A DNA stretch of 64,000 nt from Pseudoips prasinana (Eukaryota > Arthropoda > Insecta > Lepidoptera > Nolidae): assembly GCA_951640165.1 (NCBI GenBank), contig OX621257.1, forward strand, positions 12,535,201 to 12,599,200. The letters run 5' to 3'. The notes beneath the pieces were generated by a model, which worked only from the letters and a program-made list of their open reading frames with translations, did no database searches and had not been told where the DNA came from. Positions within the stretch are counted from its first letter, which is position 1; each line of letters begins with the position of its first letter. Positions 20,256 to 30,884 of this stretch are shown here, piece after piece. The position numbers were made by a program, and so were the translations under genes.

Positions 20256-20652
20256 CATTGTGTCGGAATTTTGAATATAACTCTGATTGACATTTGCTAG
20301 ATTTGTTGAGATGAGAATACATCACATTAAAAGTATTAAAAAGGAAATACCTCAGTGCTTATCCCAGATTGAGTAGTGCCACTATTATAGGAATTAAGAA
20401 TTTGTGCCCAATTTCACCGCTCACACCGACACACACCCATTTCACAAACTCCTATATAACATCTGTATATTTATATATAAACAGTAAAATAACTGCCCTA
20501 ACTGCCACACATTATATACACACTCACTCATTCACTCACTCGATCTTCATAATCCCTAACATAATAATTACATTTTAAATATCATTTACTCCTTGCAAAT
20601 ATTGTGTAATATTGGGTTTTTTGTTGACATATTGTTTAGTCTGTAATAAAAT
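20256..20652. other. Unassigned
   Basis: No gene recognised. 20420-20545 is rich in CA/CACT-like runs. Confidence 0.4.
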
Positions 20653-20983
20653 AAAAATTGGTATAAAACCTTTTTAAGTTAAACGGTTTTATGTTAAACA
20701 TACATAGTAATGTTTAAGATATGTACTAAAAGCTAAAAAAAAAAATAGATACAGTCGTGGGCATTATAAACATAGACTATAGATAGACTATACTAAAATA
20801 AAACCGTGACGAAAAATTGACGTGCCCCACGGTTTTATTTTAGTATAGACTATGCATATGTTTATAATGCCCACGACTGTATCTATTTTATTATTTTTTA
20901 GCTTTTAGTACATATCTTAAACATTACAATGCATGTTTAACATAAAACCGTTTAACTTAAAAAGTATTTTTACCAATTTGTTT
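20653..20983. repeat. ~330 bp near-perfect palindrome
   Basis: Left arm 20653-20806 runs from AAAATTGGTATAAAACC through AAGTTAAACGGTTTTATG, ATGTACTAAAAGCT, ATACAGTCGTGGGCATTATA to AAATAAAACCGTG. The right arm, 20829-20983, is its reverse complement with few mismatches (CACGGTTTTATTTTAGTATA, TATAATGCCCACGACTGTAT, AGCTTTTAGTACAT, CATAAAACCGTTTAACTT, TACCAATTT). The loop is about 20 nt. A fold-back element; the AAACCGTTTAA end motif recurs at 22236-22250. Confidence 0.85.
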
Positions 20984-21457
20984 TTTCTAGTTTTTATTTC
21001 GCATTCTGTTTAATTCATTTAGTGCCTCATTATTGCAAGGTTTCTTGCCCGATAGATTTATTGCAGTCCATCTTATCTATACGTAGTCCCTGCAAAGATC
21101 TTACTCTTGACCTTCTTCAAACAGTTTCGCACCTAAGTATACGACTACGTGATCCACAGTGCTGCCCTGCATTTTATTATTGCATTGTATTAAAGGCAAC
21201 ATTCTTCTTTCAGCCGTCCCGTAATTGTACTTAGCTGGAAACTGTATGCCTTTCGGGTGTATAAGATGTACGCCGTCTTACCTTTTACCTTAACTTGGGT
21301 GGTGTACCGCTAACGACGTATCATTTTTAGCCACCCTAACGCCACACAGTCCTCAACACGATACAAAATCTTGACTTGGGTGGTGGATTCAGGCTGGATT
21401 AATCAGATACCTACATTTCAGTTTCAATTTATAAATTTGACAATCATATTATAATAC

Positions 21458-22107
21458 GCCATTTCGTGGCAGCGCCCATCTTAAAATTTTGAAGTTGTAT
21501 AGTGCACAGTATTTCTACTTGTCAAGCCCTTTTATTTGATACCCATATTGATGGGATTGATAAAAAAGTAGGTTATCAGCCATTTGGTAGCGGCGGCCAT
21601 CTTAAATGTCAATTTTGCATAGTACATTGTATTCTACTTATTGAGCCTTTTCATTTGATACCCATATTGATGGGATTGATAAAACCTAGGTTATCCACCA
21701 TTTTGTGGAGGCGGCCATCTTGGATTTCAATTTTGTATAGTGCATTGTATTCTACTTGTTGAGCCCTTTCATTTGATACCCGTATTGTTGGGATTGATAA
21801 AACCTAGTTTATCCGCCATTAAAACCTAGGTTATCTGCCATTTTGTAGAGGCGGCCATCTTGGATTTCAGTATTGTATAGTACATTGTATTCTACTTGTT
21901 GAGCCCTTTCATTTGATACCCATATTGTTGGGATTGATAAAACCTAGGTTATCCGCCATTTTGTAGCGGCGGCCATCTTGGATTTCAATTTTGTATAGTA
22001 CATTGTATTCTACTTGTTGAGCCCTTTCATTTGATACCCATATTGATGGGATTAATAAAACCTAAGTCATCCGCCATTTTGTAGCGGCGGCCATATTGGA
22101 TTTACAA
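21458..22107. repeat. Minisatellite, ~119 bp period, 5.4 copies
   Basis: Units start at about 21458, 21579, 21698, 21837 (after a 22 bp extra piece at 21815), 21955 and 22073. Each has GCCATTTTGTAGCGGCGGCC, ATCTTGGATTTCAATTTTGT, ATAGTACATTGTATTCTACT, TTGATACCCATATTGATGGG and AAAACCTAGGTTATCC, with 5-15% differences between units. The 86-codon open frame across units 1-3 is a by-product of the repeat. Confidence 0.9.
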
Positions 22108-22560
22108 TGAAACAGAATTTATTTAATTGTATTGTCACCAGAACTAGAAGTTTCAGATCAATCGGTCAACAGGAAGGGGGTCAAATTTCAGTTACTAAAT
22201 TTGAACCGAGAAAAAAAAAAACAAATGGGGTAAGCTAAATAAAACCGTTTAAAAATAGTAATGAATTATTAGCTGTGAAGGACCTATAAATGTATAAATA
22301 TATAAATAAATTACAACGTAACAGAAAATTAAATAATATGTAAACGGATTTATCTAACTGAATCAAGCACTGAGACTATTGTGTTATCAATTAATACGTA
22401 CTTTAATTTATACTAATGCTGTTTTGTAAGTATAAATACAATGTCGGCTTACCGACGGGTGTTGCGGTTGGCGGTCGGACAGACACGGCTTGACGTGCGG
22501 TCACACCCTTGTGTGAACGTTACATTACACTTGATTATTATTTTATAGCAAAGGATTTCA
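22108..22560. other. Repeat tail, then unassigned
   Basis: 22110-22250 (CACCAGAACTAGAAGTTTCA, GATCAATCGGTCAACAGGA, AATAAAACCGTTTAA) looks like the end of the element carrying the minisatellite. 22260-22560 has nothing recognised. Confidence 0.4.
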
Positions 22561-22635
22561 TTTCGCATTATAAAGCTGCCTCGCTAAATAAAGTACTACT
22601 TAAGAAGCAATGAAAAGTAGTATGAGGAGAATATA

Positions 22636-22895
22636 TTATTATTATCATCATAACAGCTGTAAAAAGTCCACAGCTGAACAAAAGCCTCCCCAAAGAATCA
22701 TCTTGAGGAGATATGCCATAATCGCCACGCTTAGAAGACGGGTTGGCGATCGCAGTATGATGGTAATAGTACTCAGAGCGACGCTGCTGCCCGTCCTCTG
22801 ACAGACACTCCCTAGGGTCGACTTCTACGCCCCCACCGGATGAGATGGGGTGATGATATTCTGTCTGATATTCGCGCGCCGTCAACACACAGCAA
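22636..22895 (-). repeat. RTE-type LINE 3' fragment, subfamily B
   Basis: ATCATCATAACAGCTGTAAA then AAGTCCACAGCTGAACAAAA, GATATGCCATAATCGCCACG and TCGACTTCTACGCCCCCACC, matching 12899-13155 and 53180-53412. Open frames on both strands here are shadows of it. Confidence 0.65.
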
Positions 22896-22906
22896 ATATT
22901 ATTATT

Positions 22907-23240
22907 ATCATCATCATCATCATCATATCAGCCGAAAGACGTCCACTGCTGGACAAAGGCTTCCCCCAAAGATCTCCACAATTGCCGGTCTTGCGCTATC
23001 CGCATCCAGCGATTTCCAGCGACCCGCACAAGATCATCAGTCCATCTTGTAGGCGGCCTGCCCACGCTGCGTCTTCCGGTTCGTGGTTGCCACTCGTGAA
23101 CCTTTCTGCCCCAGCGGCCGTCAGCTCTACGAGCTATGTGCCCTGCCCACTGCCTCTTCAGCTTGGCAATTCTTACGGCTATGTCGGTTACTTTGGTTCG
23201 CCTGCGGATCTCAACATTTCTGATTTGATCTCGCAGGGAA
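22907..23240 (-). pseudogene. RTE-type LINE RT C-terminal part plus ATC tail
   Basis: The longest subfamily A copy of this region. It begins with seven ATC repeats and the 3' end (ATATCAGCCGAAAGACGTCC). On the minus strand it encodes, from 23240 downward, Leu-Arg-Asp-Gln-Ile, Ile-Arg-Arg-Arg-Thr-Lys-Val-Thr-Asp-Ile, Ala-Lys-Leu-Lys-Arg-Gln-Trp-Ala-Gly-His and Gly-Arg-Pro-Pro-Thr-Arg-Trp. It is 5'-truncated at the Leu-Arg-Asp-Gln site. The 159-codon plus-strand frame across it is antisense. Confidence 0.8.
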
Positions 23241-23340
23241 ATGAAATGAAATATTTATTCAGCACTTGGGTATTAACATACACTTGTACTTGTCAAGGTC
23301 ACAATGCAGTACATAAACAAAGTGGATAGTAAAACGTAAC
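23241..23340 (-). repeat. LINE 3' end fragment
   Basis: GAAATGAAATGAAATATTTA reads on the minus strand as a TTTCAT-type repeat tail. A short 3' UTR-like segment follows, directly against the RTE truncation point at 23240. Confidence 0.4.
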
Positions 23341-24120
23341 AAAAAAAAAATATAATCTGTCAGTCCGTGCGGTTTGTTTTATCGCATATATTTTCTGAAA
23401 TCCTTAAATAAATAACAATTTACTAAACTATTATTTGAAATTTAGTTCTACTATATTAAAATTAAAGAATTGAAGACTAAAGCAAAAGACGAAATTCTAA
23501 GTGAGGGTGTGATCACATGCACGGGATCACCGATCACGCATTAATGGGCCAAAGCGATCCTCGCCGCTGAGGAACCTACCCTAGCTAGCCTGCGGCTTTC
23601 TCTAGCTGCCTAGGTGGACGACCCGGAGAAGAAAGCCACAAAGAAACTCCGGGCTTGCTTTTTTCGTCTTCTTTTGCTTTCAGTTTACGATTTTTATTTT
23701 TTAAATGTCATGTATTTTACTTACATTGTGATTGGTTGTTATGTAGGCTAATGCACGCACAGAACCGTTGTCATTCAGTGTATCATAATAAAATAAATAA
23801 GCAATAGCATTCAATTTCACTCAAGCACTTAGAATATCCTCTTGCTAGACGAAAAAACGGTGGGTGCATCCGCGTACATTTACAAAATTAACAAGTCAAA
23901 CGAAGTCTACCAGAGGCGAAAAAAAAAAATATGAGTACCCCAACAGCAGTTCGACCAGTTACCGCAAGCAGCACCCGTTCACGAGTATGACGTGTGGGCC
24001 AGCCATCGCCTCCCTCGCCATATTAGAGGGAAGGAAACGACCCGACCCACAACGCCACCGCAAGCATTAACAGACAATGGGAGCATGACGAGCTTACAAA
24101 GGGGAGTTCATATTGAAGTC
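23341..24120. other. Unassigned; GC-richer patch at 23520-23650
   Basis: No family recognised. 23520-23660 (CACCGATCACGCATTAATGG, CCGCTGAGGAACCTACCC) is compositionally distinct and could be an unrecognised SINE. The 68-codon open frame near 23864 has no domain. Confidence 0.35.
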
Positions 24121-24825
24121 GTTAACAGCCTTCGGCCGAACAGCGTTTGACATGTTCAAGATAATACACATTTGTTTTAATAATAGGTCTAAAAATCTAT
24201 AAAGTTAAATTATTACAGCATTATTTCTATAGTCGATTGAGAAACATATAAATGTATATCCTTAACATAACACTAAGATGTTGCTCTTGTTTAACCAAGC
24301 GACCAAGCGTTTTTGTCGCTTAAATAATCATTTAGAGTGTAATAGGCCTTTTTCATTAAAATATTCTTGATCTCTGATTTAAATTTAGCATAGGACAGTT
24401 CCTGAAGATTTGTGGGTATTTTGTTATAAATTCGGATACTCAGTCCGACAAAAGAACAATGAACCTTTTGTAAACGATGGGATTCTGCACACAATTTGTG
24501 TTTATTTCTAGTGTTTATCGTGTGTGTGTCACTTCTCTTTTGAAACAATATCAAATTTTGCCGCACATAAATTATATTAGCATAAATATATTGCGAAGAT
24601 ACCGTTAATATATTTATCTCCTTGAAAAACTCTTTTAAGGAGAATCTCGCACCTAGCTGATAAATAGCTCGTACTGCACGTTTTTGTAGAATAAAGACAC
24701 TGTGGATGTCAGCCGCCTTACCCCACAGTAGTATACCGTAAGACATAATACTGTGGAAGTAGCTAAAATAAACCAGGCGCGCAGTATCTATGTTAGTAAG
24801 TTGTCTAACTTTTCTCCAAGCATAG
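24120..24825 (-). pseudogene. Jockey-type LINE RT C-terminal end
   Basis: From about 24825 to 24291 the minus frame encodes the C-terminus of a jockey-like reverse transcriptase: Asp-Thr-Ala-Arg-Leu-Val-Tyr-Phe, His-Ser-Ile-Met-Ser-Tyr-Gly-Ile-Leu-Leu-Trp-Gly, Leu-Gln-Lys-Arg-Ala-Val-Arg-Ala-Ile, Asn-Ile-Leu-Thr-Val-Ser-Ser-Gln-Tyr-Ile-Tyr, and a stop at 24291. About 178 codons are intact; a 3' UTR continues to about 24120. 5'-truncated, so inactive. The first ~40 codons of the 219-codon open frame come from the RTE fragment upstream and are out of frame for RTE, so the full frame is a chimera by chance. Confidence 0.8.
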
Positions 24826-25070
24826 TCCTTTCCATTGCTCTTTGGGTGACCTTGAGCCGCCTTATAAGGCCCATAGTGAGCGACCACGTCTCTGTTCCGT
24901 AAGTCATCACTGGCAATACACACTGGTCGAAGACTTTCGACTTGAGACACTGCGGTATTTGGGACGAGAAGATATTACGTAGCTTCCCGAACGCTGCCCA
25001 GCCGAGTTGGATTCTACGATTGACCTCCTTTTCGAAGTTGGACCTACCTAGTTGGATGGTCTGGTAATAT
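24826..25070 (-). pseudogene. RTE-type LINE RT internal fragment
   Basis: On the minus strand 25068 to 24830 encodes, in a frame different from the 219-codon ORF, Gln-Leu-Gly-Arg-Ser-Asn-Phe-Glu-Lys-Glu-Val-Asn-Arg-Arg-Ile, Ala-Ala-Phe-Gly-Lys-Leu-Arg and Pro-Val-Met-Thr-Tyr-Gly-Thr-Glu. This is the part of the RTE reverse transcriptase just upstream of the piece seen at 7265 and 22907. It stops at the jockey fragment. Confidence 0.75.
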
Positions 25071-25640
25071 TATTATAATATGATATTATTACAGTATTGA
25101 CATTAACAACCATCACGAGTATATAGGAAACTAGCTTCTCCCCGTTACTATTTGTGCGTAAATTGACTGTAGAATTGGGCCCAATATGTGAATAATAATA
25201 AAGGAAATAATTTCATCTGTCACGACACTTGTCCTTTTTTTTTGGATAATTACAATATTATAACATATTATAATAATATAACATAAATAATTTGAATTAA
25301 ATGTCACTGAAATACCTAAATTAAATGTAATATTAATAAATTAAATAAATCGTAAATAAATTCTTCAGTCAGCTTATTTTTGCTAATGCGTTGTAGAGGT
25401 ATCTACTTAGGACAGCATATTATGCAACCGGAAGAGATACAAACACTCACTGCACAATCAATCTGGGAGTTTTTAATAGCTATAGGATTAAGCAGGGAAC
25501 TTTAACGGTGCTCTGCTACAACAGATCAGTAATGGTCGAGGTAGCAAGATGCCATCAAGGCATCAAGCCCCAAACCACAATAATAATAATAATACATTAT
25601 TTTTGTTTATCACTACGTAATATGGTCGTATACAAGTACA
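25071..25640. other. Unassigned AT-rich sequence
   Basis: No recognised gene or repeat. Confidence 0.45.
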
Positions 25641-25644
25641 AGTT

Positions 25645-25904
25645 AGTCAAATTCGTGGATGGTTCTATTAGCTTTTTAAAAAGTAATTATTTCAAAGTTA
25701 TATGAAAAATAAAAGAATACGTCCGAACAGAGTGAGATGCTCGTTTAATATTAAATTCACATTCAAATCGTTTCCCACAAATTAACTTGTAACTTATGTG
25801 CTAACATACATAATACGTGGAACTGTACCAACCGCGATGCCACCTGGCTTGCGCAACTCTAAGCAGGCACAGTAACCATCCTGTGTGGTACAGGGTACAT
25901 AACT
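25645..25904 (-). repeat. Errantivirus 3' LTR
   Basis: 260 bp. Compared with the 5' LTR it has three substitutions and one single-base indel by eye (near 25682-25705 and 25833), about 1.2% divergence. AATAAA lies at 25711. On the minus strand it begins AGTTATGTACCCTGTACC. Confidence 0.9.
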
Positions 25905-25921
25905 TCTCCCTCCCCAAGCGT
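25905..25921 (-). promoter_or_regulatory. Polypurine tract
   Basis: On the minus strand GCTTGGGGAGGGAGA directly precedes the LTR start; this is the expected plus-strand DNA primer site of the element. Confidence 0.75.
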
Positions 25922-25960
25922 GAAATTACCCGAATTATGGTTTACGGGATTCGGGTTATT

Positions 25961-27260
25961 TCACGTAGACAGCTTAATTTTTGAAACATACAAAATATAT
26001 CCTAGAAGACACAAAGATAAAATGACATATAGTAAAATAGTAGCCAGGCTTGTATTTTTAATATTCACTGCACTAAAATTTTCACTTTTTACACTTTCAC
26101 TTTCAAGATTTTTGGTCTTTAGCATTTGCATTAGCTCTTTCACATCATCGAAGTTAATATCCTTCATGTCCAGGGTATCATTCCAAGTTAGATTCAAGGA
26201 TTGAAGTTTCGGGAGGTCAATAATTGGAGTTAATTTCATATTACTATTTCCGTAGAATCGCCGAGTCGAGTATTTTCTAAGGATATTACACAATTTTCGG
26301 GAATGTGTAATATGTATGACCCACGTAGAGATTGGTAGGTCACGTTGCTGCCGCAAGTTTCTTTTAATATAGCCACGTCTCTTATATAGACTATCCAATC
26401 ATTGTTCTTATTACGTAGAACCTTTGCGCTTTCCAAATTTACTGAGACAGCATTACAATTGCTTACTTTATCTCGGAGTTGCATTAATTGCTGGACACAA
26501 GTTTCCTCTACGTATGGTAGGATATTGTCTTCTGTACAGAGAAATTGGTTCTCCCCGATTTCCTCGCAGGAGCTCGCGACTGGTTAGTACTTCAGCCCTT
26601 TCACCACATTGTCAGAATTTGCGTAGAGTAAATAGACTGCACTTCCTTATTAATTACTTTCTTAACCAACTCTTCAATAGCTCTTAGTTTTTCGTCTAAT
26701 ATCTTTGAATTTACATGTAACGTGTCTGTGCTGTTTATAAAGGTGTCTAGCATTTTTGAAATTATACAAATTTTCTTATCAGTTAACATCTGCTTATGGT
26801 TTAATTGTGTAAATAGGGAATCATAGTTAATGGCATCTTCATGATCTAAATTTCCTGTGATTAGTTTGATAATTGATCCCAAGGGATTAATAATGCCTCT
26901 TTTTATTCTATAATTAGGGGTCGAATGTGTTGACAATAGCTGTCTTAGCTTATCTATTGTTATACTACGAAGATATTCTATTTGTTTCCTTAAACCTAAA
27001 AAATCAATGGAGTACTGATTACTCTTATCAATTAAATCACTAAACTGCGTATACTTCCTTAAATTAAACTCTAATGTCGTACATATGCCGCTTAAATCTA
27101 ATACCTTTATGACGGTCCATTTGTCCTCTTGTTTATAGGCTTGTCCAATATTAATTGGTAGCAATCCCGGGTTACGATCAATCTTTTGAACCTGAAGGCC
27201 CTGGTTTGGGATCACCAAGGTCAGAATGACCAGACTGCACCTGTGGAGGGCGTTTGACAT
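25961..27260 (-). pseudogene. env: Errantivirus env, frameshifted
   Basis: Env of this group is a class I-like membrane fusion protein related to baculovirus F proteins. The first frame (27260-26601, 219 codons) has a hydrophobic N-terminal signal (residues ~8-20) and, near residue 118-121, an Arg-Ile-Lys-Arg furin-type site. A Gly-Ile-Ile-Asn-Pro-Leu-Gly fusion-peptide-like segment and Gly-Asn-Leu-Asp follow it. Coding resemblance continues in other frames (26484-26236, then 26398-25961), ending in a C-terminal membrane segment of about 23 hydrophobic residues and a short Lys-containing tail. At least two frameshifts, near 26600 and 26240-26400, break it. It ends ~40 bp before the purine tract, as expected. 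Not functional. Confidence 0.82.
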
Positions 27261-27385
27261 TTTTAATAGGCACTTTAGTTTGCCTATGTCCTACAGTAAT
27301 GGGTACTATATTACGTTTTACTTTATCGGTAACAATAACTTTCTGATATCGAGGCTTATCTTTACTTTTTATTCTCTCCGCCTCT

Positions 27386-28530
27386 TTAATCCCTAATCTT
27401 TTTCTTTTGCTCTACCATTTTATCTGCTAAATGTTGATATAAGAATTTTGTTCTTTTCGCGTGATCTTTTAGTAGTTGTTGCGTATATAACCTGTCAAAA
27501 TCTACATTAAACATCAGATTTGAATCGGTATGACCGATTACCACCTCGAAGGAACCCTGTAGCCGAGTGAATTGCATTATTATAAGCCATTAGAGTAGAG
27601 ATTTTGAGTAGGTCATGACGGATGCTGTATCCGTGCATTTTCGTTCGTATTTAGCAAGACGATAGATCTCAATTATCGTAGAGTGAAATCGTTCTACAAT
27701 ACCTGTCGAATTTGGATTATTAGCAGTTGTAATATGTAACTGAATTTTGTACATAAATGTCATATCTCTAATCATTTCGTTGTTAAAAGAAATCTGAACC
27801 GGGGTCACAGCTTATTTTTGTAGGAACTCCATACATAGAGAAATACTTTATAAGAGCTCTAACTACTTCACCTGTTGATCTATTACTTATCTCTATGGCT
27901 TGGCCTACCTTACTGAATGCGTCAACGGTTGTTAAATAATATTGGTTTTCTATACTAAAAATATCCATGAAAATGTCTTGAAAGGGAGCGCTCTGGGTTT
28001 TTGTTAATTGAAGCATAGGTTTTATGAGTTTTCTATCATATTTCATTTTATTGCATGATTCACATACATTCAAAACTGCTGAAATAGTCTCTTGCATTCT
28101 ATCCAATAAAAGTTTCTTTTGATCCTTAACATTGTTTCCTTAATTCCTCTATGGCATGTTAACCCATCATGATATTTTAAAATGATTGGTTTTTGTTCCT
28201 TTTCATCTTCCACATAACTACACGCTTCGTACATTCATAAAAATCTACCATTCCTTGCTTAAATAGACTAATAATAATATTGGCAAAATCTCGTCTATGC
28301 TCGGGTTTTTCAAAGTATATAAAGTACTTGGTTTTTGGTTTAATATATTCTTTAAGGAATTTCTTTATTAAATCTAAGTTACCAACTGGTAAGAAAACTT
28401 CCAACACCTTTTGCTTTCCTCTAGACAAATTTGTAACCTGAATATCATTTTTAAACCATTCAAAGACTAAAATTTGGTTGTGTTTCGTATCAATGGCTTC
28501 CTGAAGTATTGGAATGCCATATGATTCCAT
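27386..28530 (-). pseudogene. pol: Errantivirus pol remnant: integrase region
   Basis: What is left of pol after the internal deletion. 28530-28177 gives the connection region between RNase H and integrase. The integrase zinc-binding segment (about 28180-28020) is split between frames. 28106-27783 carries Cys-Glu-Ser-Cys and the first catalytic Asp (Phe-Met-Asp-Ile-Phe), and reaches the second (Ser-Cys-Asp-Pro-Gly). 27808-27590, in another frame, carries the catalytic Glu (Val-Glu-Arg-Phe-His). 27577-27386 is the C-terminal part. At least three frameshifts (near 28215, 28105 and 27790) prevent translation as one protein. Confidence 0.8.
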
Positions 28531-28569
28531 ATCGGCTGCTGAATGAACTGTAATAGTACTGCTATTATC

Positions 28570-30102
28570 TTATCTTACGGGATAATTCCGGTCTACTGAG
28601 TCTACTGATATTGTCTCTTCTGAGTCTGCTGTTATCGTCCTTTCTGAGTCAGAAATAGTAATTGTGTCAGATGAGTCACGATTTTTTAAATCTTTACCTG
28701 CTTTATCAGTCTTTTGATCGGTTCTGATCCTAATTTCCGTTTCGTTGTCATGAATGTTAACAGCCATTGACTGAGTTTCGTCATCATTATCAGAGTCAAG
28801 AGCGTTAATTTTGATCCGAGAAAGTGCGTCAGCATTAGGGTCGTGTTGATACAAGGTAATATGAAAATTTTGTAAGTCTTCTTCTGGAGAAGCGCTTTCA
28901 CTATCTGAGTTTTGAGAATCGGGAAAAGATATTTGCGGTTCTGTCTGTTCGTATGGATCTATATAGTAATCATAGTACAAATTGTTACTAAAATCGTTTT
29001 GTTCGTAGTTATTATGATCGTATGCTTTGTCATTGTGAAACTGTAAGTCATTTAACTTAAAACCTCTATTCGTATTTTGTGCCGGTGCAGTACGCATTGT
29101 GACATCTGTTGATGTGTTTCCTTGATTATTTCTAAAAATAGGGGGTTTATAGCCGAACTGCGAAAAGCCTGGGTTTGAAGGGCGATTTCCAAATTGTTGT
29201 GGGCGCATCCCAAATGGTTGAGGGTGCATCCCGAATTGTTGAGGGCGCATATTAAATGGGGGTCGAGTACCAAACGTGGGCCTATACCCTAACTGGGGTC
29301 TATAACCAAATTGTTGTTGCCCGTTCTGTTGAGATCTATGCTGCAACGCTTGACCTTGACCAGGTGCTATACCAAACTTAAATTTCGGAGATAAAAATTG
29401 GTTAGTCGGGTTATTATTTAATCTAGCCAGTTGCGTGTTATTCCCGAAACTAAATGTTGTTGGTGTAACCGGGAGCTGAGTAGTTGAATTTTGTTTTAAC
29501 TCTGTTTTATTTCGCGCGGTATATTGTTCGTGGAAATTGACCTCTTCCATAACTATGCTTAAGGCCTCTTCGAGAGTTTGAGGTGTATTCAAACGAACAA
29601 TTCTGACCATGTACTCGGGTAAATTATACAGAAATACATTAAGGGAGGTATTATTATAAATTGTAATTTTACTTCTTTTAAGGTCGGCATCTAGAAGTAA
29701 ATTAACTTTTGATATTAAATTAGACCTTACAGACTGAATTCTATTGCAAAGTTCGAGGTATGATTCACCCTGTTTAATTTTGATCGACTCTAACTCTATC
29801 GCAATGCATTCTTCGCTGCGTGGATCCCCAAAATGTTGCGTTAGTAATTTTTTAAACTCATCCCAAGTCACAATATCTTCCCTCTCACTAATGAGAGCCG
29901 CGGCCTTGTCCACGAGACGGCTCATTATTGTGTGCATAACGTAAGTATTTTGGACGGGCCCCCCGACATATTTATTAATTACATATTCACATTATTGTCT
30001 TATAAATAAGCTAAGTTGCCGCTTATCTCCACCGAAAAGGGGAATAATTTTAATCATTTCGTTCGGAATAAGAACGACTCGCTCCAAATTATCGGTTGCC
30101 AT
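28570..30102 (-). pseudogene. gag: Errantivirus gag fused to end of RNase H, one stop
   Basis: The frame starts at ATG 30102, is stopped by TAA at 29994-29992 (codon 37) and is then open to 28570. Gag features: a structured first half, then a low-complexity region rich in Gln, Pro, Phe, Arg and Met with repeated Arg-Pro-Gln-Gln-Phe-Gly-like units (about 29300-29120), and an acidic Tyr/Asp-rich part. At about 28830 the frame passes without a break into Asn-Ala-Asp-Ala-Leu-Ser-Arg-Ile, the signature at the end of the pol RNase H domain. Protease, RT and most of RNase H have been deleted, and the deletion happens to keep the frame open. The tail is Ser/Thr/Asp-rich. Confidence 0.82.
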
Positions 30103-30567
30103 TATTAATTATTTTTTTGTGTAATATAAGTGAAATATAGATCACTGTAATTACCTACTTACACTTACAAAATAGGAGTATAATTTTAATATTACTTAAT
30201 ATAATTAACAGTAAATGTCTGTAAAATATGTATTTAAATGCTTTTCAATTAAAACTTTTTCTAATTATCTTTTAACTACTAACACGTTATATAATTAAAG
30301 TCCGATATCATAAATTCCATACGAAAACCAGACTACAGTTAAAAAGAGAGATTTCCAAGCTCTATTTAACAAAACTCAACAATTAAAATAAAATGGCATA
30401 AAGACGGGACGGTGAAAAAGCTTACTCACCAACCAGTCAGCATCGCCATCAGCTTCGCTCCAACCACTTGACAAATTTATTTGTTGGATAGATCGCTGCG
30501 TACGCGCCCGGAACCGCGATTATCGTGAAAATCCACACAAAATCTCGCGAAGACGCGTATTTGACAG
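30103..30567 (-). promoter_or_regulatory. Errantivirus 5' leader
   Basis: Untranslated region between the primer binding site and the gag ATG. AT-rich, no conserved motif recognised. Confidence 0.6.
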
Positions 30568-30586
30568 CGATCCTGTCCTCAGCGCC
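30566..30586 (-). promoter_or_regulatory. tRNA primer binding site (probably tRNA-Ser)
   Basis: On the minus strand, GGCGCTGAGGACAGGATCG follows the LTR end (T)G directly. It would pair with a tRNA ending in CGATCCTGTCCTCAGCGCCA. The TGGCGC start and layout match the tRNA-Ser sites used by 17.6/297-type elements. The exact isoacceptor was not checked. Confidence 0.6.
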
Positions 30587-30847
30587 AGTCAAATTCGTGG
30601 ATGGTTCTATTAGCTTTTTAAAAACTAAATTATTTCAAAGTTTTATGAAAAATAAAAGAATACGTCCGAACAGAGTGAGATGCTCGTTTAATATTAAATT
30701 CACATTCAAATCGTTTCCCACAAATTAACTTGTAACTTATGTGCTAACATACATAATACGTGGAACTGTACCACCCGCGATGCCACCTGGCTTGCGCAAC
30801 TCTAAGCAGGCACAGTAACCATCCTGTGTGGTACAGGGTACATAACT
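30587..30847 (-). repeat. Errantivirus 5' LTR
   Basis: 261 bp; same termini as the 3' LTR. Its outer edge is followed by the AGTT duplication and a short hairpin (30848-30884). Confidence 0.9.
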
Positions 30848-30884
30848 AGTTACCTAACCACGTTAATTACTTGGTTAGGTAACT

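Larger units (their letters stand above)
25645..30847 (-). mobile_element. Errantivirus-type LTR element, internally deleted
   Basis: A complete-ended Ty3/gypsy element of the env-bearing errantivirus group (17.6, 297 and TED are relatives), 5203 bp. The ends are LTRs beginning AGT and ending ACT, flanked by AGTT on both sides (25641-25644 and 30848-30851), a 4 bp target duplication as expected. The order on the minus strand is 5' LTR, primer site, gag, remains of pol, env, purine tract, 3' LTR. Full-length relatives are ~7.5 kb; here protease, RT and most of RNase H are missing, and gag, integrase and env carry stops and frameshifts. It cannot move by itself. Confidence 0.88.

Noticed and set aside
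21502..21762. 86-codon open frame
   Set aside because: Lies entirely in the ~119 bp minisatellite.
22850..23329. 159-codon plus-strand open frame
   Set aside because: Antisense to the RTE reverse transcriptase C-terminus; the isoleucine run is the ATC tail.
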